Positions 42,268 through 52,171 are shown, counted from the first letter of the stretch. The stretch is 64,000 bases of DNA from Noviherbaspirillum malthae (GCF_015352985.1 NZ_JACYXF010000012.1:62001-126000), one strand, 5' to 3'. Translations and numbers: made by a program. The notes: generated by a model not told the origin, from the sequence alone.

Positions 42268-42585
42268 TTCTGCAAATCTTCCAGAAGTAGGAAGTGTAGA
42301 TCTTATTGATTCGGCCCGGAAAATGTTTCATTTTTCCGGGCCGCTGGTCTCACCCTCTCCCTCTGGGAGAAGGCTGGGGTGAAGGGATCGGGCCCAACAT
42401 ATTTTCGAGCGGAATCTATAGTTGGCTCCAGTACCGGCAAGAATCTGTTTCGTTTCTGCTACGGCGACTAGTTTCTTTGAGGAAACTAAGCTAGCATTGC
42501 GCCCTCGCGATTTATTCCGCCTGCCAGCCATCGGCCGCAGCGCAAATGAATTGCACCTTATCTGATCGACAATCCGAAACAACAA
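42268..42585. promoter_or_regulatory. 318-bp divergent region between dinB and chemoreceptor genes
   Basis: It contains an 11-bp perfect inverted repeat (42313-42323 with 42332-42342, 8-base loop) and, directly after it, a REP-like palindromic repeat (42351-42387). No coding frame is evident. Confidence 0.5.
42351..42387. repeat. REP-like palindromic element
   Basis: CACCCTCTCCCTCTGGGAGA followed by AGGCTGGGGTGAAGGG resembles the widespread proteobacterial CCCTCTCCC/GGGAGAGGG/GGGTGAGGG intergenic repeat, with an imperfect stem. Only one copy was noticed in this window. Confidence 0.5.
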
Positions 42586-44256
42586 ATGAAAAACTGGAAA
42601 ATTGGCTCCCGCCTTTCGACGGGATTTGCACTGGTATTGACGCTCGCCATCGTCATGTCGGCAATCGGGCTGTGGCGGCTGAACGTCGTAGCCGACGCCA
42701 CGGCGCACATGGCGGGTGTACCCCTGTCGAAGGAGCGGATGATCAGTGACTGGTACCGCTACGTCTACAGCGCGGTTCGCCGCACGACCGCGATCGTCAA
42801 GAGTACCGATCCTTCCCTGGGACAGTTCTTCGCTGCGGAAACCACTACCTCCACCCAGGCTTCCGCCGACCTGCAGAAGCAGATCGAGCCCCTGATTACG
42901 GGCGAGAAGGAGAAGCTTCTGTGGCAGGACATCATGGCGCAGCGCAAAGTGTATCTGAGCACGCGCGACGCTGCTACCAAGGCCAAGGCCGAGGACAATA
43001 TCGAAGAAGCGACTCGCCTGCTCGAGCAGGGATTCATTCCGGCAGCCGACAAGTACATGAACCTGATCCAGCAGCTCGTGACCATGCAGCGCGAGGCGAT
43101 CAATGAACATGCCGCCGACATCCAGGCCACCTACACCGCCAGCCAGACGCTCATCATCACCCTCTGCCTGTTCGTGCTCGCCATCGGCGCCGTGCTGTCC
43201 TACTGGCTCACGCGGGGCATCACCCGGCCGCTCGCGCGTGCGGTGGAAGTGGCTCAAACGGTTGCGAGCGGCAATCTCACCAGCCACATCGCCGTCACGT
43301 CGAAGGACGAAACCGGCCAGCTACTGCAGGCGCTCAAGGACATGAACGCCGAACTCGTGACAATGATCTCGGAAGTCCGCAGCGGCATCGAGACCATTGC
43401 CACGGCTTCCACTGAAATCGCCAGCGGCAACCAGGATCTGTCGGCGCGCACCGAACAGCAGGCAGGATCGCTGGAAGAAACCGCATCCTCGATGGAGGAA
43501 TTGACGAGCACCGTTCGCCAGAATTCCGACAACGCCCGTCAGGCCAATGTACTCGCAGAGAGCGCTTCTGAAGTTGCCGGCAAGGGCGGCGCAGTGATCG
43601 CCCAGGTCGTGACCACCATGGGCGACATCAATGATTCCGCAAAGCGGATCGTCGATATCATCAGCGTCATCGACGGCATCGCCTTCCAGACCAACATCCT
43701 TGCACTGAATGCAGCCGTCGAAGCGGCGCGCGCAGGCGAACAGGGAAGAGGATTTGCGGTCGTGGCCAGCGAAGTGCGCAGCCTGGCGCAGCGCTCTGCC
43801 AGCGCCGCGAAGGAAATCAAGGCACTGATCGATACTTCCGTTGCCAAAGTCGAGAACGGCAGCATGCTCGTGAACGAAGCCGGCGCAACGATGAATGAAA
43901 TCGTCGACAGCGTGAAGCGCGTGACCGACATCATGGCCGAGATCACCGCTGCCGGCCAGGAGCAGACTTCCGGTATCGAACAGGTGAATCAGGCCATCGG
44001 ACAGATGGACCAGGTCACGCAGCAGAATGCCGCGCTGGTGGAAGAAGCGGCAGCAGCAGCCCAGCAGCTTCAGGATCAGGCTGCGACGCTGGCTCAGGTG
44101 GTGAGCGTGTTCAAGGTCGATGCGAGAAACGCTTCGCAGCCGTTCGCGGCGGTCGCAATGGCCGTTTCTGCAGCAGTACCGGCCATCAAGCCGCGCGCGG
44201 CGCTGATGAACAATGCGAAGTCACGTTCTGCGCAGGAGGAATGGGAGGAGTTTTAA
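42586..44256 (+). CDS. Methyl-accepting chemotaxis protein
   Basis: 556 residues. It has a first membrane helix near residues 10-30 ([18 protein letters not shown]), a four-helix-bundle periplasmic ligand domain to about 190, a second helix ([20 protein letters not shown]), HAMP, and a long signalling coiled coil with the conserved tip [20 protein letters not shown]. The C-terminal EEWEEF is like the CheR/CheB-binding pentapeptide of Tsr-type receptors. Ligand unknown. It is a single gene followed by a good terminator. Confidence 0.92.
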   Translation: MKNWKIGSRLSTGFALVLTLAIVMSAIGLWRLNVVADATAHMAGVPLSKERMISDWYRYVYSAVRRTTAIVKSTDPSLGQFFAAETTTSTQASADLQKQIEPLITGEKEKLLWQDIMAQRKVYLSTRDAATKAKAEDNIEEATRLLEQGFIPAADKYMNLIQQLVTMQREAINEHAADIQATYTASQTLIITLCLFVLAIGAVLSYWLTRGITRPLARAVEVAQTVASGNLTSHIAVTSKDETGQLLQALKDMNAELVTMISEVRSGIETIATASTEIASGNQDLSARTEQQAGSLEETASSMEELTSTVRQNSDNARQANVLAESASEVAGKGGAVIAQVVTTMGDINDSAKRIVDIISVIDGIAFQTNILALNAAVEAARAGEQGRGFAVVASEVRSLAQRSASAAKEIKALIDTSVAKVENGSMLVNEAGATMNEIVDSVKRVTDIMAEITAAGQEQTSGIEQVNQAIGQMDQVTQQNAALVEEAAAAAQQLQDQAATLAQVVSVFKVDARNASQPFAAVAMAVSAAVPAIKPRAALMNNAKSRSAQEEWEEF

Positions 44257-44329
44257 ACCGCTTGCGGCGCCGCATCGGCGCGGTGCGGAGAGGCGCAGCA
44301 GAAAACTGAATCCTCGAGCGCACATTCCG

Positions 44330-44358
44330 GCGGGCAGGAAAAGAGATTCCCTGCCCGC
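44330..44358 (+). terminator. Hairpin downstream of chemoreceptor gene
   Basis: A 9-bp perfect stem (44330-44338 with 44350-44358) around an 11-base A-rich loop; a second, stronger terminator follows 14 bases later. Confidence 0.45.
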
Positions 44359-44371
44359 TTGCTGCATCTAC

Positions 44372-44403
44372 ACGGGCCGGCCTTGCGCCGGCCCGTTTCA
44401 TTT
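44372..44403 (+). terminator. Rho-independent terminator of the chemoreceptor gene
   Basis: A 10-bp GC-rich perfect stem (44372-44381 with 44387-44396) with loop CTTGC, followed by TTCATTT. It lies about 115 bases after the stop codon. Confidence 0.7.
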
Positions 44404-44420
44404 ACATCCTGCAGCCCGGA

Positions 44421-45401
44421 TCAGTCGACCGTTGCGCCGCTTTCCTTGACCACCTTCGACCATTTCACGGCTTCGGCCTGAACGAACTTGCCGAAATTCT
44501 CGGGCGTGTCGCCGACAAAATCGGAACCGGTGTCAGCGAGCACCTTCTGGAAAACCGGATCCTTCATTGCCTTCAGCGTTTCCTGATTGATCTTCGCAAT
44601 CACATCCTTCGGCGTCTTTGCAGGCACGAACATGCCGTACCAGGCATAGGACACGATGCTCGGATAGCCGGATTCCGCGAAGGTCGGCACGTTCGGGAGC
44701 AGAGGCGAACGCTTGTCGCCGGAAATGGCGATGACCTTGACCTTGCCGGATTTCACATGCGGCATGATGGCGATCATGCTGTCGAACATCACCGGCACGT
44801 GACCGCCGATCAGGTCCGAAATCGCCGGTGCCGAACCCTTGTAGGGAACATGGTTCATGTCCTGGCCGATCGTCGTGCGGAACAGCTCGCCGGTGAGGTG
44901 CTGCGGCGTGCCGGAGCCGGCCGACGCATAGGAAAACTTGCCGCCCTGCGACTTGATGTAGGCAACGAGTTCCTTCAAGTTGTTTGCCGGCACGGACGGA
45001 TGCGCAACCAGCAGAAGCGGCACGCGCAGCAGGTTTGTTACCGGTGCCAGGTCCTTGGCCGGATCGAAGCCCATCTTCTTGTACAGGCTGGGATTGATGA
45101 CGATAGGCGCGCTCGATGTGACCAGCATGGTCTGGCCATCAGGCTTGGAGCGGGCAACGGCCGCGCTGCCGATGTTGCCGCCGCCGCCGCCGCGGTTGTC
45201 GACCACAAAAGGCTGGCCAAGCTGTTCCGACAGGTTCTTGGCAATCGGGCGCGCTGCGATATCGGAGGGACCGCCGGCAGGCCACGGCACCATCACGGTG
45301 ACCGTCGAATCCGGCCAGGATGCGGCGAGAGCGCCGGTGGTAAAACTGAGCGCGACAACGGCACCAGTGAAGAGTTTGCTGCAAAGGGAGTTGATTTTCA
45401 T
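44421..45401 (-). CDS. Bug-family tripartite tricarboxylate receptor protein
   Basis: 326 residues with signal peptide (FTGAVVALSFTTGALAA). Bug pattern: VTVMVPWPAGGPSDIAARP, VDNRGGGGGNIGSAAVA and VPYKGSAPAISDLIGGHVPV. The start at 45401 (GGAAGC upstream) avoids 34 upstream codons that look non-coding; an ATG at 45413 is possible. No neighbouring transporter or catabolic gene, so the ligand is unknown. Confidence 0.88.
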   Translation of the reverse strand: MKINSLCSKLFTGAVVALSFTTGALAASWPDSTVTVMVPWPAGGPSDIAARPIAKNLSEQLGQPFVVDNRGGGGGNIGSAAVARSKPDGQTMLVTSSAPIVINPSLYKKMGFDPAKDLAPVTNLLRVPLLLVAHPSVPANNLKELVAYIKSQGGKFSYASAGSGTPQHLTGELFRTTIGQDMNHVPYKGSAPAISDLIGGHVPVMFDSMIAIMPHVKSGKVKVIAISGDKRSPLLPNVPTFAESGYPSIVSYAWYGMFVPAKTPKDVIAKINQETLKAMKDPVFQKVLADTGSDFVGDTPENFGKFVQAEAVKWSKVVKESGATVD

Positions 45402-45560
45402 GCTTCCAGACATCTTTTCTTTTGAAGGTCCTGCTTGCACAGGACACAGAGTGGTTACGCTCTGCCGCGACCGCCGTTGCCGGTTGTCTCGGCAGGCCAT
45501 CATTATAGGGGAATCAGAAAAACAGGCTTTGCTGCTGCAGGGCTGGCGAGATCAGCGTGA

Positions 45561-45592
45561 AAGAGAAAAGGCCGACAGGCAAGGTCGGCCTT
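45561..45592 (-). terminator. Rho-independent terminator downstream of the DUF2239 gene
   Basis: On the minus strand, a 9-bp perfect stem (45592-45584 with 45576-45568), 7-base loop, then TTTTCTCTTT. Confidence 0.7.
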
Positions 45593-45682
45593 GCGGGCAT
45601 AATGTCTTTCCGGAGTGCAGCAATGATGCCAGGCGAACGGGATCAGGCCGGCGTGAGCCGGCCGTCCCTCTTCTGCTGCAGT

Positions 45683-46270
45683 TCAGCTAGCCGCGAACGC
45701 CGGCCCAAGCAGGGTGCCGACATGAGCGCGGATATCCTCGGGCCAGGAAGCGATGCAGGATTCGATCCTGGCTCGGTCGCCTTTGTACAAGGCGCGGATC
45801 GCTTCTTCATAATCACGTTCATCGCCTGCCATTGCTGTCATGAAACGATAGACTGCCTCTTGCGCGGCACGCCTGGCATCGGTCGGCCCGCTGGCGCGCA
45901 TTGCTTGCTCCACCAGTTTGCGCAGTGCCACCGATTCACCGCCGGGCTGTGTCGCCAGCCACTCCCAATGACGGGGCAGCAGGGTGACTTCCTGCGGAAC
46001 GAGGAATGGCTTTTGGCCAGTTGACGCATGTGCGAGAGCAGGCTTGTTCAGGTAGTCCACCACCCGTACCAGATGCTCGGTATCGATGCGCAGGTCGATA
46101 TGGATCTGGTGACTGGTGGCGGCATCGAAGAACAGAATGCAGGCATCCGGGTGACTCTCGAAATATTCCTTTGCCTGACAGGCCATTTCGCGCGGCGCTC
46201 CTTGAGCGATACGTTTGGGACCGTCAAATGCGATCCATTGGGTCTCATTGGTCATGCAGTTCATTGTCAT
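45683..46270 (-). CDS. DUF2239 family protein
   Basis: 195 residues, cytoplasmic, with the DUF2239 pattern: WIAFDGPKRIAQGAP near the N-terminus, ATSHQIHIDLR, VTLLPRHWEWLATQPGGESVALRKLVEQA (shown in part) and RFMTAMAGDERDYEEA. The start at 46270 overlaps the upstream stop (TGATG); an inner ATG at 46255 (MTNETQW) is equally possible. Function unknown. Co-transcribed with the epimerase-like gene. Confidence 0.85.
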   Translation of the reverse strand: MTMNCMTNETQWIAFDGPKRIAQGAPREMACQAKEYFESHPDACILFFDAATSHQIHIDLRIDTEHLVRVVDYLNKPALAHASTGQKPFLVPQEVTLLPRHWEWLATQPGGESVALRKLVEQAMRASGPTDARRAAQEAVYRFMTAMAGDERDYEEAIRALYKGDRARIESCIASWPEDIRAHVGTLLGPAFAAS

Positions 46271-47337
46271 CAGGGGATGAGCCGCGAGCTTCGCAACAGT
46301 GAAAACAAATCGAAAAACGATTCATCGGTTGCCTGGAAGGGAGAAAAGCCGAGCTTGCGGCTTTTCGCCATATCGGTCATCACTTCGATAGGCCGGCCCA
46401 GATCAAGGTCGGTATGCCAGGGCGACGCCAGACGATCCAGATCCGGTTCGGCAAGCCCGTGGCGCCGAGCGATGTCGCGCCACAATGCATGATCGTTTGC
46501 CATCGCGGTTTCGAGCGGCTGCGTGCTGCCGCTGAAACCAGCCGCCTGTACACCGAACCAGTCGGCCAGCCTTCCCCACAACCAGCTCCAGCGAAATACA
46601 TCGCCGTTCACGATATTGAACGCTTCATTGCGCGCTGCGTCAGTATCGGCTGCCCAGACCAGCTGCCTGGCCAGCATACGGGCATCGGTCACATCGGACA
46701 GGCCTTTCCATTGCGCTTCGGAGCCGGGGAACTGGAACACGCGCCCGGTCTCCTTGCATATCGAGGCATATACCGCCAGCGTCGTGCCGAGATTCATCGC
46801 ATTGCCGACGGCCATGCCGATCACCGTATGGGGTCGATGAATGCTCCACGTGAACCTGTCGCGCTCAACGGCCGCATAGACTTCGTCTTCCTGGGCATAG
46901 TAGAAATTCTCGATGGGAAGGCGCGGCTGCGTTTCCCGCAACGGCGTCTCAGGCAGCGTACCCGATTGCGCATAGGCCTCGAACGGGCCGAGATAGTGCT
47001 TCAAGCCGGTGACCAGCGCCACGTGGCGCAGCGTTCGTTTCCCGGCGAGCGCCGCGAGCAGGTTCCGAACCATGGCAGCGTTGACCCGGATATTCTCGGC
47101 CTCCGTATCGTTGCGCATCCAGGTCGTGATAAATACATGGGTAGGTTCGACTTGAGCCAGTGCCGTCTCCAGGCTTTTCGGTTCGAGCAAATCCGCGGCG
47201 ACCGGTTTTACGCTGCTGACGTCATGTATCGGCCGGCGTGCCAGCCCGTAGACGGTCCAACCGTTTGACACGAGCTCACGCGCGACATAACGTCCGCCGA
47301 TGCCGCTGGCGCCTACCACTAAAGCGGTTCGTTGCAT
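46270..47337 (-). CDS. PRISE-like SDR (extended short-chain dehydrogenase, epimerase-like)
   Basis: 355 residues. Nucleotide-binding ALVVGASGIGGRYVARELV; VFITTWMRNDTEAENIRVNAAM; and GLKHYLGPFEAY, characteristic of the progesterone-5-beta-reductase/iridoid-synthase-like (PRISE) group, whose enzymes reduce enones with NADPH. The Tyr of ENFYYAQEDEVY is at the active-site place. The start at 47337 is the Met directly before the Rossmann strand. The physiological substrate in bacteria is not known. Confidence 0.8.
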   Translation of the reverse strand: MQRTALVVGASGIGGRYVARELVSNGWTVYGLARRPIHDVSSVKPVAADLLEPKSLETALAQVEPTHVFITTWMRNDTEAENIRVNAAMVRNLLAALAGKRTLRHVALVTGLKHYLGPFEAYAQSGTLPETPLRETQPRLPIENFYYAQEDEVYAAVERDRFTWSIHRPHTVIGMAVGNAMNLGTTLAVYASICKETGRVFQFPGSEAQWKGLSDVTDARMLARQLVWAADTDAARNEAFNIVNGDVFRWSWLWGRLADWFGVQAAGFSGSTQPLETAMANDHALWRDIARRHGLAEPDLDRLASPWHTDLDLGRPIEVMTDMAKSRKLGFSPFQATDESFFDLFSLLRSSRLIP

Positions 47338-47527
47338 AACTTTTCTCCAGTACAAGTCGGGATGCAGATGCAGCCTCCGACCGCCGTGGGACACCGGGCG
47401 CATATGAAAGTGCAGAGCCTGGCGACCGTTTCGCCGTTCCCGGCGCCTGATCCGCGGCAGGCATCATTCCGGCGGGCGGCAAGCCGGCGGTCCCGCTCCA
47501 AACATCCTGCACGATGGCCTGCGCCTT

Positions 47528-48187
47528 TCAGCCGGGCCGGGGAATGTCTGCGCGCTTGGGAAGACCGAGGACGTTCGGCAGGATCTTTTCCTGATACACC
47601 TTGAACAATCGTCTAAGTTCTTGCATGGGCGCATCATGATCGTCGACCCGAATGTCGCACAGTGCGTATTCTTCGGCCGCAAATACCAGTACGTTCACGG
47701 AGCGTTCGCCCTTGAGGTCGCCGCCGGCCTCATCGCCCGCCAGCAAGGCCAGCGTAAGACGTTCTGCCAGATCAAGATGTTCCGTGGCATGCATCGATTC
47801 CAATGCTCTTTCAAGCACTTGCGGTCCGGGCAAGCGGTTTCCCTGGACGCTGCAATTGTGCCCCGGGATATGTCCCGACCACTTGATCGTATCCGGGCCA
47901 GTCCATGCCGCCGTGCGGCCTTGCTTGTCCACAATCCCGACTTGCCGCTTGGCTGCATTCATATCGGTTGCCAATACGCGTCTCAGCGCATCCTCGGCCG
48001 ATGCGTCTTGCTCAAGGAGACGCAGGCCATCATAGGCAAGATAAGGGTTGGTTAACGCTTGCGAAGCGACCGCGCCGGCGTTGGCAATTGCATGGCAGGC
48101 CAGCTTGCCGACCGCCTGGACCGCTGTTGCCGCTGCCACGCCAACCTGTCCTGTGCGCACGCAACGTGCGACGATAGAAAACGTCAT
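47528..48187 (-). CDS. DUF1028 family protein (Ntn-hydrolase-like)
   Basis: 219 residues. The start TFSIVARCVRTGQVGVAAAT and GAVASQALTNPYLAYDGLRL are typical of DUF1028. AAWTGPDTIKWSGHIPGHNC and the following glycine-rich part also fit. The family has an Ntn-hydrolase-like fold and often lies in amino-acid or peptidase operons; its activity is unclear. The start at 48187 drops 29 codons that are not conserved-looking. It ends 190 bp before the PRISE-like gene start. Confidence 0.88.
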   Translation of the reverse strand: MTFSIVARCVRTGQVGVAAATAVQAVGKLACHAIANAGAVASQALTNPYLAYDGLRLLEQDASAEDALRRVLATDMNAAKRQVGIVDKQGRTAAWTGPDTIKWSGHIPGHNCSVQGNRLPGPQVLERALESMHATEHLDLAERLTLALLAGDEAGGDLKGERSVNVLVFAAEEYALCDIRVDDHDAPMQELRRLFKVYQEKILPNVLGLPKRADIPRPG

Positions 48188-48366
48188 GACATATCTCCAA
48201 AGCGAATCGGATTGCAGGCAGTTCAGTGGCCGTTCACGGGAAATCTCATTCGGGCCGCAAGGATGAAAAGGCAACCGCCTGGTTCAAATAGATAAACGCG
48301 GCTTGAAGGTATCCGGCCGCCGCAACACTGGCTACGATACCGTTTGAATGGATCGCGCAACCACGA

Positions 48367-49290
48367 TCAGGATAAGACTTGTTCGTGTTGCGCCTGTGAC
48401 AGGGTGTGATTCGTCAAACTGCTGCTCGCTTCGCTGAGAAAAAACTGCAGCGCCGGCGTCTTGCTTTCAGGATGCCAGATGAGATAGGCGGACGACACTG
48501 CATGCGCATCCAGGATCGGTACGAATCTTGCGCCGGCGATGGCCGAGCGCGTCAGTGACTGCGGCACGATCGACACGCCCAGTCCATTGGCCACCAGCGC
48601 GGTAATGGTCAGCCACTGGCGGGCCGCGAAGCGTGTCTGCGGCTCGAAACCGGCCTGGCGGCAGATGGCGATCACGTTGTCGTAATTCGCCGGGGACACT
48701 TCGCGAGCAAACATGATGAACGGACAGTCGGCCAGTTCCTTCAATGCGATTTTCTGTCTGCCTGCAAGGGCATGGCTGTCCGGCAGGCAGCACACGAAGG
48801 GATCGTCCGGCAAGGGCTGCCCTGCCAATCCTTCCGGAACATGCGGCGTATTGATGAAGCCGGCATGCAGCCGGCCGTGCAGCAGGCCTTCGATCTGCTC
48901 CATCGATGACTGCTCGCGCAGCGTGACCTCGATGCCCGGATGGCGTTCGATGAAGTCCGATACGATGCCCGGCACATGCCGGTAGACCATGGACCCGGTA
49001 AAGCCGATGTCGAGCCGTCCCAGGTTGCCGGAGGCCACCGAACGAGCGGTGTCGTTGGCGAGCTTGATCCTTTCGAGGATTGCCTGCGCCTCGACATAAT
49101 AAGCCGCACCGGCCGGCGTCAGTTCGACGCGCTTGTTGTCGCGTTCGAACAACCGGATGCCGAGTTCCTTTTCCAGCGACTGGATGGCAAAGCTGAGCGG
49201 CGGCTGGGTGATCGCCAGACGCAGCGCTGCCCGGCCGAAGTGCAGTTCCTCGGCGAGAGCGACGAAATAGCGCAGATGCCTGAGCTCCAT
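48367..49290 (-). CDS. LysR-family regulator
   Basis: 307 residues. MELRHLRYFVALAEELHFGR and the helix-turn-helix LAITQPPLSFAIQSLEKELG place it in the BenM/CatM-type LysR group. It is last on the strand of the Bug-CaiB-cupin-acyl-CoA dehydrogenase set, 72 bp after the dehydrogenase, and probably controls it. A LysR-type site ATAC-N7-GTAT lies upstream of the first gene (53230-53244). Confidence 0.9.
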   Translation of the reverse strand: MELRHLRYFVALAEELHFGRAALRLAITQPPLSFAIQSLEKELGIRLFERDNKRVELTPAGAAYYVEAQAILERIKLANDTARSVASGNLGRLDIGFTGSMVYRHVPGIVSDFIERHPGIEVTLREQSSMEQIEGLLHGRLHAGFINTPHVPEGLAGQPLPDDPFVCCLPDSHALAGRQKIALKELADCPFIMFAREVSPANYDNVIAICRQAGFEPQTRFAARQWLTITALVANGLGVSIVPQSLTRSAIAGARFVPILDAHAVSSAYLIWHPESKTPALQFFLSEASSSLTNHTLSQAQHEQVLS

Positions 49291-49362
49291 GTGTCTCCGA
49301 TGATTGAAGGTTGCCGCCCGTCGCACCGGACCGCAGCCGCTCCTTGCCGACGATGGCAGCGA

Positions 49363-50526
49363 TCAATAGGACTTGGCCAGACCGAGCACCTTTTCCGCAA
49401 TGAAGCACAGGATGAGCTGCGGACTGACCGGCGCCAGTCTTGGTATCCATGATTCTCGCAGATAACGCTCGACGTGGTATTCCTTCGCATAGCCCATGCC
49501 GCCATGGGTGAAGATCGCATTTTCGCAGGCATGGAAACAGGCTTCGGCTGCAAGATACTTGGCGGCGTTGGCTTCGGCCGCGCAGGACCTGCCGCCGTCG
49601 TAGAAGGATGCGGCCTTGAATACCATCAGGTTGGCGGCTTCGAGTTCCATCCAGGATTTGGCCAGCGGATGCTGTATGCCCTGGTTCTGTCCGATCGGCC
49701 GGTCGAACACGATGCGCTCCTTCGCATACTGCGCGGCGCGGCGCAGCGCCGCCTTGCCCAGGCCGACCGCTTCGGAGGCGATCAGGATGCGCTCCGGATT
49801 GAGGCCGTGCAGGATGTAGCTGAAACCCTTGCCCTCCTCCCCGATCCGGTCTTCTACCGGAATGCGCAAGCCGTCGATGAAGACCTGGTTGGAATCGACC
49901 GCCTTGCGGCCCATCTTTTCGATCTCGCGCACTTCCACGTACCTGCGGTCGAGGTCGGTATAGAACAGCGACAATCCGTCGGTGCCCTGCGCCTCCTCGA
50001 CCGGCGTGGTGCGGGCAAGCAGCAGCATCTTGTCGGCCACCTGGGCGGTGGAAATCCAGACCTTCTGTCCGGTCACGACGTAATGATCGCCTTCGCGCAC
50101 CGCGCGCGTCTTGAGCTTGAGCGTGTTCAAGCCGGTATTCGGTTCGGTCACTGCGAAGCAGGCTTTCTGCCGGCCCTGGATGAGCGGCGGCAGCCAGCGC
50201 TGCTTCTGCTCGTCGGTGCCGAACACCACGACCGGATGCAGCCCGAAGATGTTCATGTGCACGGCGGATGCGCCCGACAGTCCCGCGCCCGTGGCGGCGA
50301 TGGTTTGCATCATCAATGCCGCTTCGGTGATGCCCAGTCCGGCGCCGCCGTAGGCTTCCGGCATGGCGATGCCCAGCCAGCCGGCTTCTCCGAGCGCGCG
50401 GTGAAAGTCATCCGGAAACGCACCGTCGCGGTCCCTCGCGGCCCAGTATTCGTCATCGAACGGGGAGCACAGCTTTTCGATGGCGCTCCGGATCTGTTCC
50501 TGGTCTTCGCTCAGCAGGAAATCCAT
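49363..50526 (-). CDS. Acyl-CoA dehydrogenase family protein
   Basis: 387 residues, three-domain flavin acyl-CoA dehydrogenase. It has FAVTEPNTGLNTLKLKTRAV (FAD/substrate loop), GQKVWISTAQVAD, and the C-terminal helical domain with THGGMGYAKEYHVERYLRES. Where medium-chain enzymes have the EGTxxIQ motif carrying the catalytic Glu, this protein has APVSPQLIL, so the usual base is absent and another residue must serve. The gene lies 3 bp after the cupin gene in an operon with CaiB and Bug genes. Confidence 0.88.
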   Translation of the reverse strand: MDFLLSEDQEQIRSAIEKLCSPFDDEYWAARDRDGAFPDDFHRALGEAGWLGIAMPEAYGGAGLGITEAALMMQTIAATGAGLSGASAVHMNIFGLHPVVVFGTDEQKQRWLPPLIQGRQKACFAVTEPNTGLNTLKLKTRAVREGDHYVVTGQKVWISTAQVADKMLLLARTTPVEEAQGTDGLSLFYTDLDRRYVEVREIEKMGRKAVDSNQVFIDGLRIPVEDRIGEEGKGFSYILHGLNPERILIASEAVGLGKAALRRAAQYAKERIVFDRPIGQNQGIQHPLAKSWMELEAANLMVFKAASFYDGGRSCAAEANAAKYLAAEACFHACENAIFTHGGMGYAKEYHVERYLRESWIPRLAPVSPQLILCFIAEKVLGLAKSY

Positions 50527-50529
50527 CGC

Positions 50530-50919
50530 TTACTCCTGCTTTCCGGCCGCGGTCCGCGCGTTGGATTCCGCATAGGGCGGGCTGTAGATGACAAGCACGC
50601 GCGCGGGCTGTTCGCTGGTCACCGTAAAGACGTGCATCGCATCGGCGGGAAAAAAGCAGGTATCGCCCGGCTGCATGTCGAACGTCTCGCCGCCGACTTC
50701 GGCGCGCGCGCTCCCCTCCAGCAGATAGCACACCTGCTCGATGCCGGGATGGGCATGCGGCAAGGCGCCGCCATTGCGCTCGATGACGCCGAGCACCACC
50801 TCCACATGCTTAGCGCCAACGTTTTCCGCACCGATCAGGCGGCGGTTGAGCGTGCCGGTGTGATTGGCGGGCGAGTAGCCGGGCACGTCGCCGGCTCGCA
50901 CGAGATATCGGTGGCTCAT
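50530..50919 (-). CDS. Cupin-domain protein
   Basis: 129 residues, single cupin. Motif 1 GGALPHAHPGIEQVCYLLEG supplies metal ligands H-x-H-x4-E; motif 2 is PGDTCFFPADAMHVF with the last His. The start at 50919 follows AAAGGAGAAAAGAG and overlaps the CaiB stop by 4 bp. It could be a dioxygenase, isomerase or small-molecule sensor; the substrate is unknown. Confidence 0.85.
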   Translation of the reverse strand: MSHRYLVRAGDVPGYSPANHTGTLNRRLIGAENVGAKHVEVVLGVIERNGGALPHAHPGIEQVCYLLEGSARAEVGGETFDMQPGDTCFFPADAMHVFTVTSEQPARVLVIYSPPYAESNARTAAGKQE

Positions 50920-52151
50920 TCTCTTTTCTCCTTTTGGGTTGGACCGCCGGCGCTCACGCCGGCTGCCATCATTTGCTCGATTTCGTATTGCGAATAGCCT
51001 GCCTCCGCCAAGATCTCGGTCGAATGCTCGCCGAGCAGCGGCGCCGGCATGACATCCGGATTCGGCGCGGTGTGCGTCCATGTCACCGGATTGCGGGTGG
51101 TATTCAGCATCCCTTCCGTCGGATGCTCGACGCTGCGGATGAAACCTGTCTGCCGCAGGTGTTCATCGTCGAGCAGATCTGCCGGAGAGTTCATCGGCAT
51201 GTTGGGAATATCGGCGCCATCCAGTATCGACTGCCACTCGGCCGTGGTCCGTTCGCGCATCAATGCACCCACTTCCGCATAGACCGCATCGATATGGGCG
51301 GCGCGCATGCCGTGCGTCGTAAAACGCTCATCCTCCATGAAGCGCTCCGGCGTGCCGATCGCGGCGAAGAAATTGCGCCAGTGCTTGTCGTTGTAGATCA
51401 GCACGCACAGATGGCCGTCGCGGGTGCGGTACGGACGCCGGTGCGCGGTCAGCAGCCGTGCATAGCCGGGTTCGCCTTGCGGCGGCTCGAACGACAGGCC
51501 CGCGAGGTGATCGCCAAGCACGAACTGCGTCATCGCTTCGAACATCGGCACGATGACGGCCTGCCCCACGCCTGTCTTCTCGCGTGCGTACAGCGCTGTC
51601 GTCACGGCATACACCGCATGCAGGCCGGTGACGCGATCGCCCATGGTGACGGGCGCATAGCAGGGTGTTTCCGAACCATATTGCTGCATCAGCCAGGGCA
51701 GGCCCGTCGCTCCCTGGATCAGATCGTCATAGGCCGCCTTCCCTGCATAGGGTCCGTCCTGGCCGAAGCCGCAGCAGCTGACATGGATGATGCGGGCATT
51801 GCGCTGCTTCACCGATTCATAGTCCAGTCCGAGCCGTGCAACGGCCTGGGGCCGCACATTGGTGATCAGCACGTCGGCCTGCTCCGCCAGCCGCAGTACC
51901 GCTTCGCGCCCGTGCGGCTGCTTCAGGTCGAGGACGATGCTGCGCTTGCCCTGGTTCGCGTGCAGGAAGATATGCCCCATGCCGGCATTGCGCATCGGTC
52001 CGACATGCCGCATGTTGTCGCCTTCGGGATTCTCGATCTTGATCACGTCGGCCCCGAGCGAAGCAAGGATCTGCGTCGCAAAAGGCCCCATGATGACGGA
52101 AGTCATGTCGAGAATTCTTACGCCCGCGAGCGGGCCTGATTGCTTGGTCAT
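50916..52151 (-). CDS. CaiB/BaiF family CoA-transferase
   Basis: 411 residues, type III CoA-transferase. LAGVRILDMTSVIMGPFATQ, GADVIKIENPEGDNMR and VLDLKQPHGREAVLRLA. At the place of the catalytic Asp of formyl-CoA transferase the sequence is VPMFEAMTQFV, a Glu, as in many members of the family. It lies 20 bp after the Bug receptor gene and overlaps the cupin gene by 4 bp. It shares its fold but not close similarity with the CaiB at 36354. Confidence 0.9.
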   Translation of the reverse strand: MTKQSGPLAGVRILDMTSVIMGPFATQILASLGADVIKIENPEGDNMRHVGPMRNAGMGHIFLHANQGKRSIVLDLKQPHGREAVLRLAEQADVLITNVRPQAVARLGLDYESVKQRNARIIHVSCCGFGQDGPYAGKAAYDDLIQGATGLPWLMQQYGSETPCYAPVTMGDRVTGLHAVYAVTTALYAREKTGVGQAVIVPMFEAMTQFVLGDHLAGLSFEPPQGEPGYARLLTAHRRPYRTRDGHLCVLIYNDKHWRNFFAAIGTPERFMEDERFTTHGMRAAHIDAVYAEVGALMRERTTAEWQSILDGADIPNMPMNSPADLLDDEHLRQTGFIRSVEHPTEGMLNTTRNPVTWTHTAPNPDVMPAPLLGEHSTEILAEAGYSQYEIEQMMAAGVSAGGPTQKEKRE

Positions 52152-52171
52152 GGTGTGGTGACGTTATGCGC

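Noticed and set aside
42259-42312. LexA box in front of dinB
   Set aside because: No CTGT-N8-ACAG-like sequence found in the region.
49474-50997. 507-codon open frame on the plus strand opposite the acyl-CoA dehydrogenase and cupin genes
   Set aside because: Antisense frame of a GC-rich gene; composition rich in His/Arg/Gln without domains, and the opposite strand is clearly coding.
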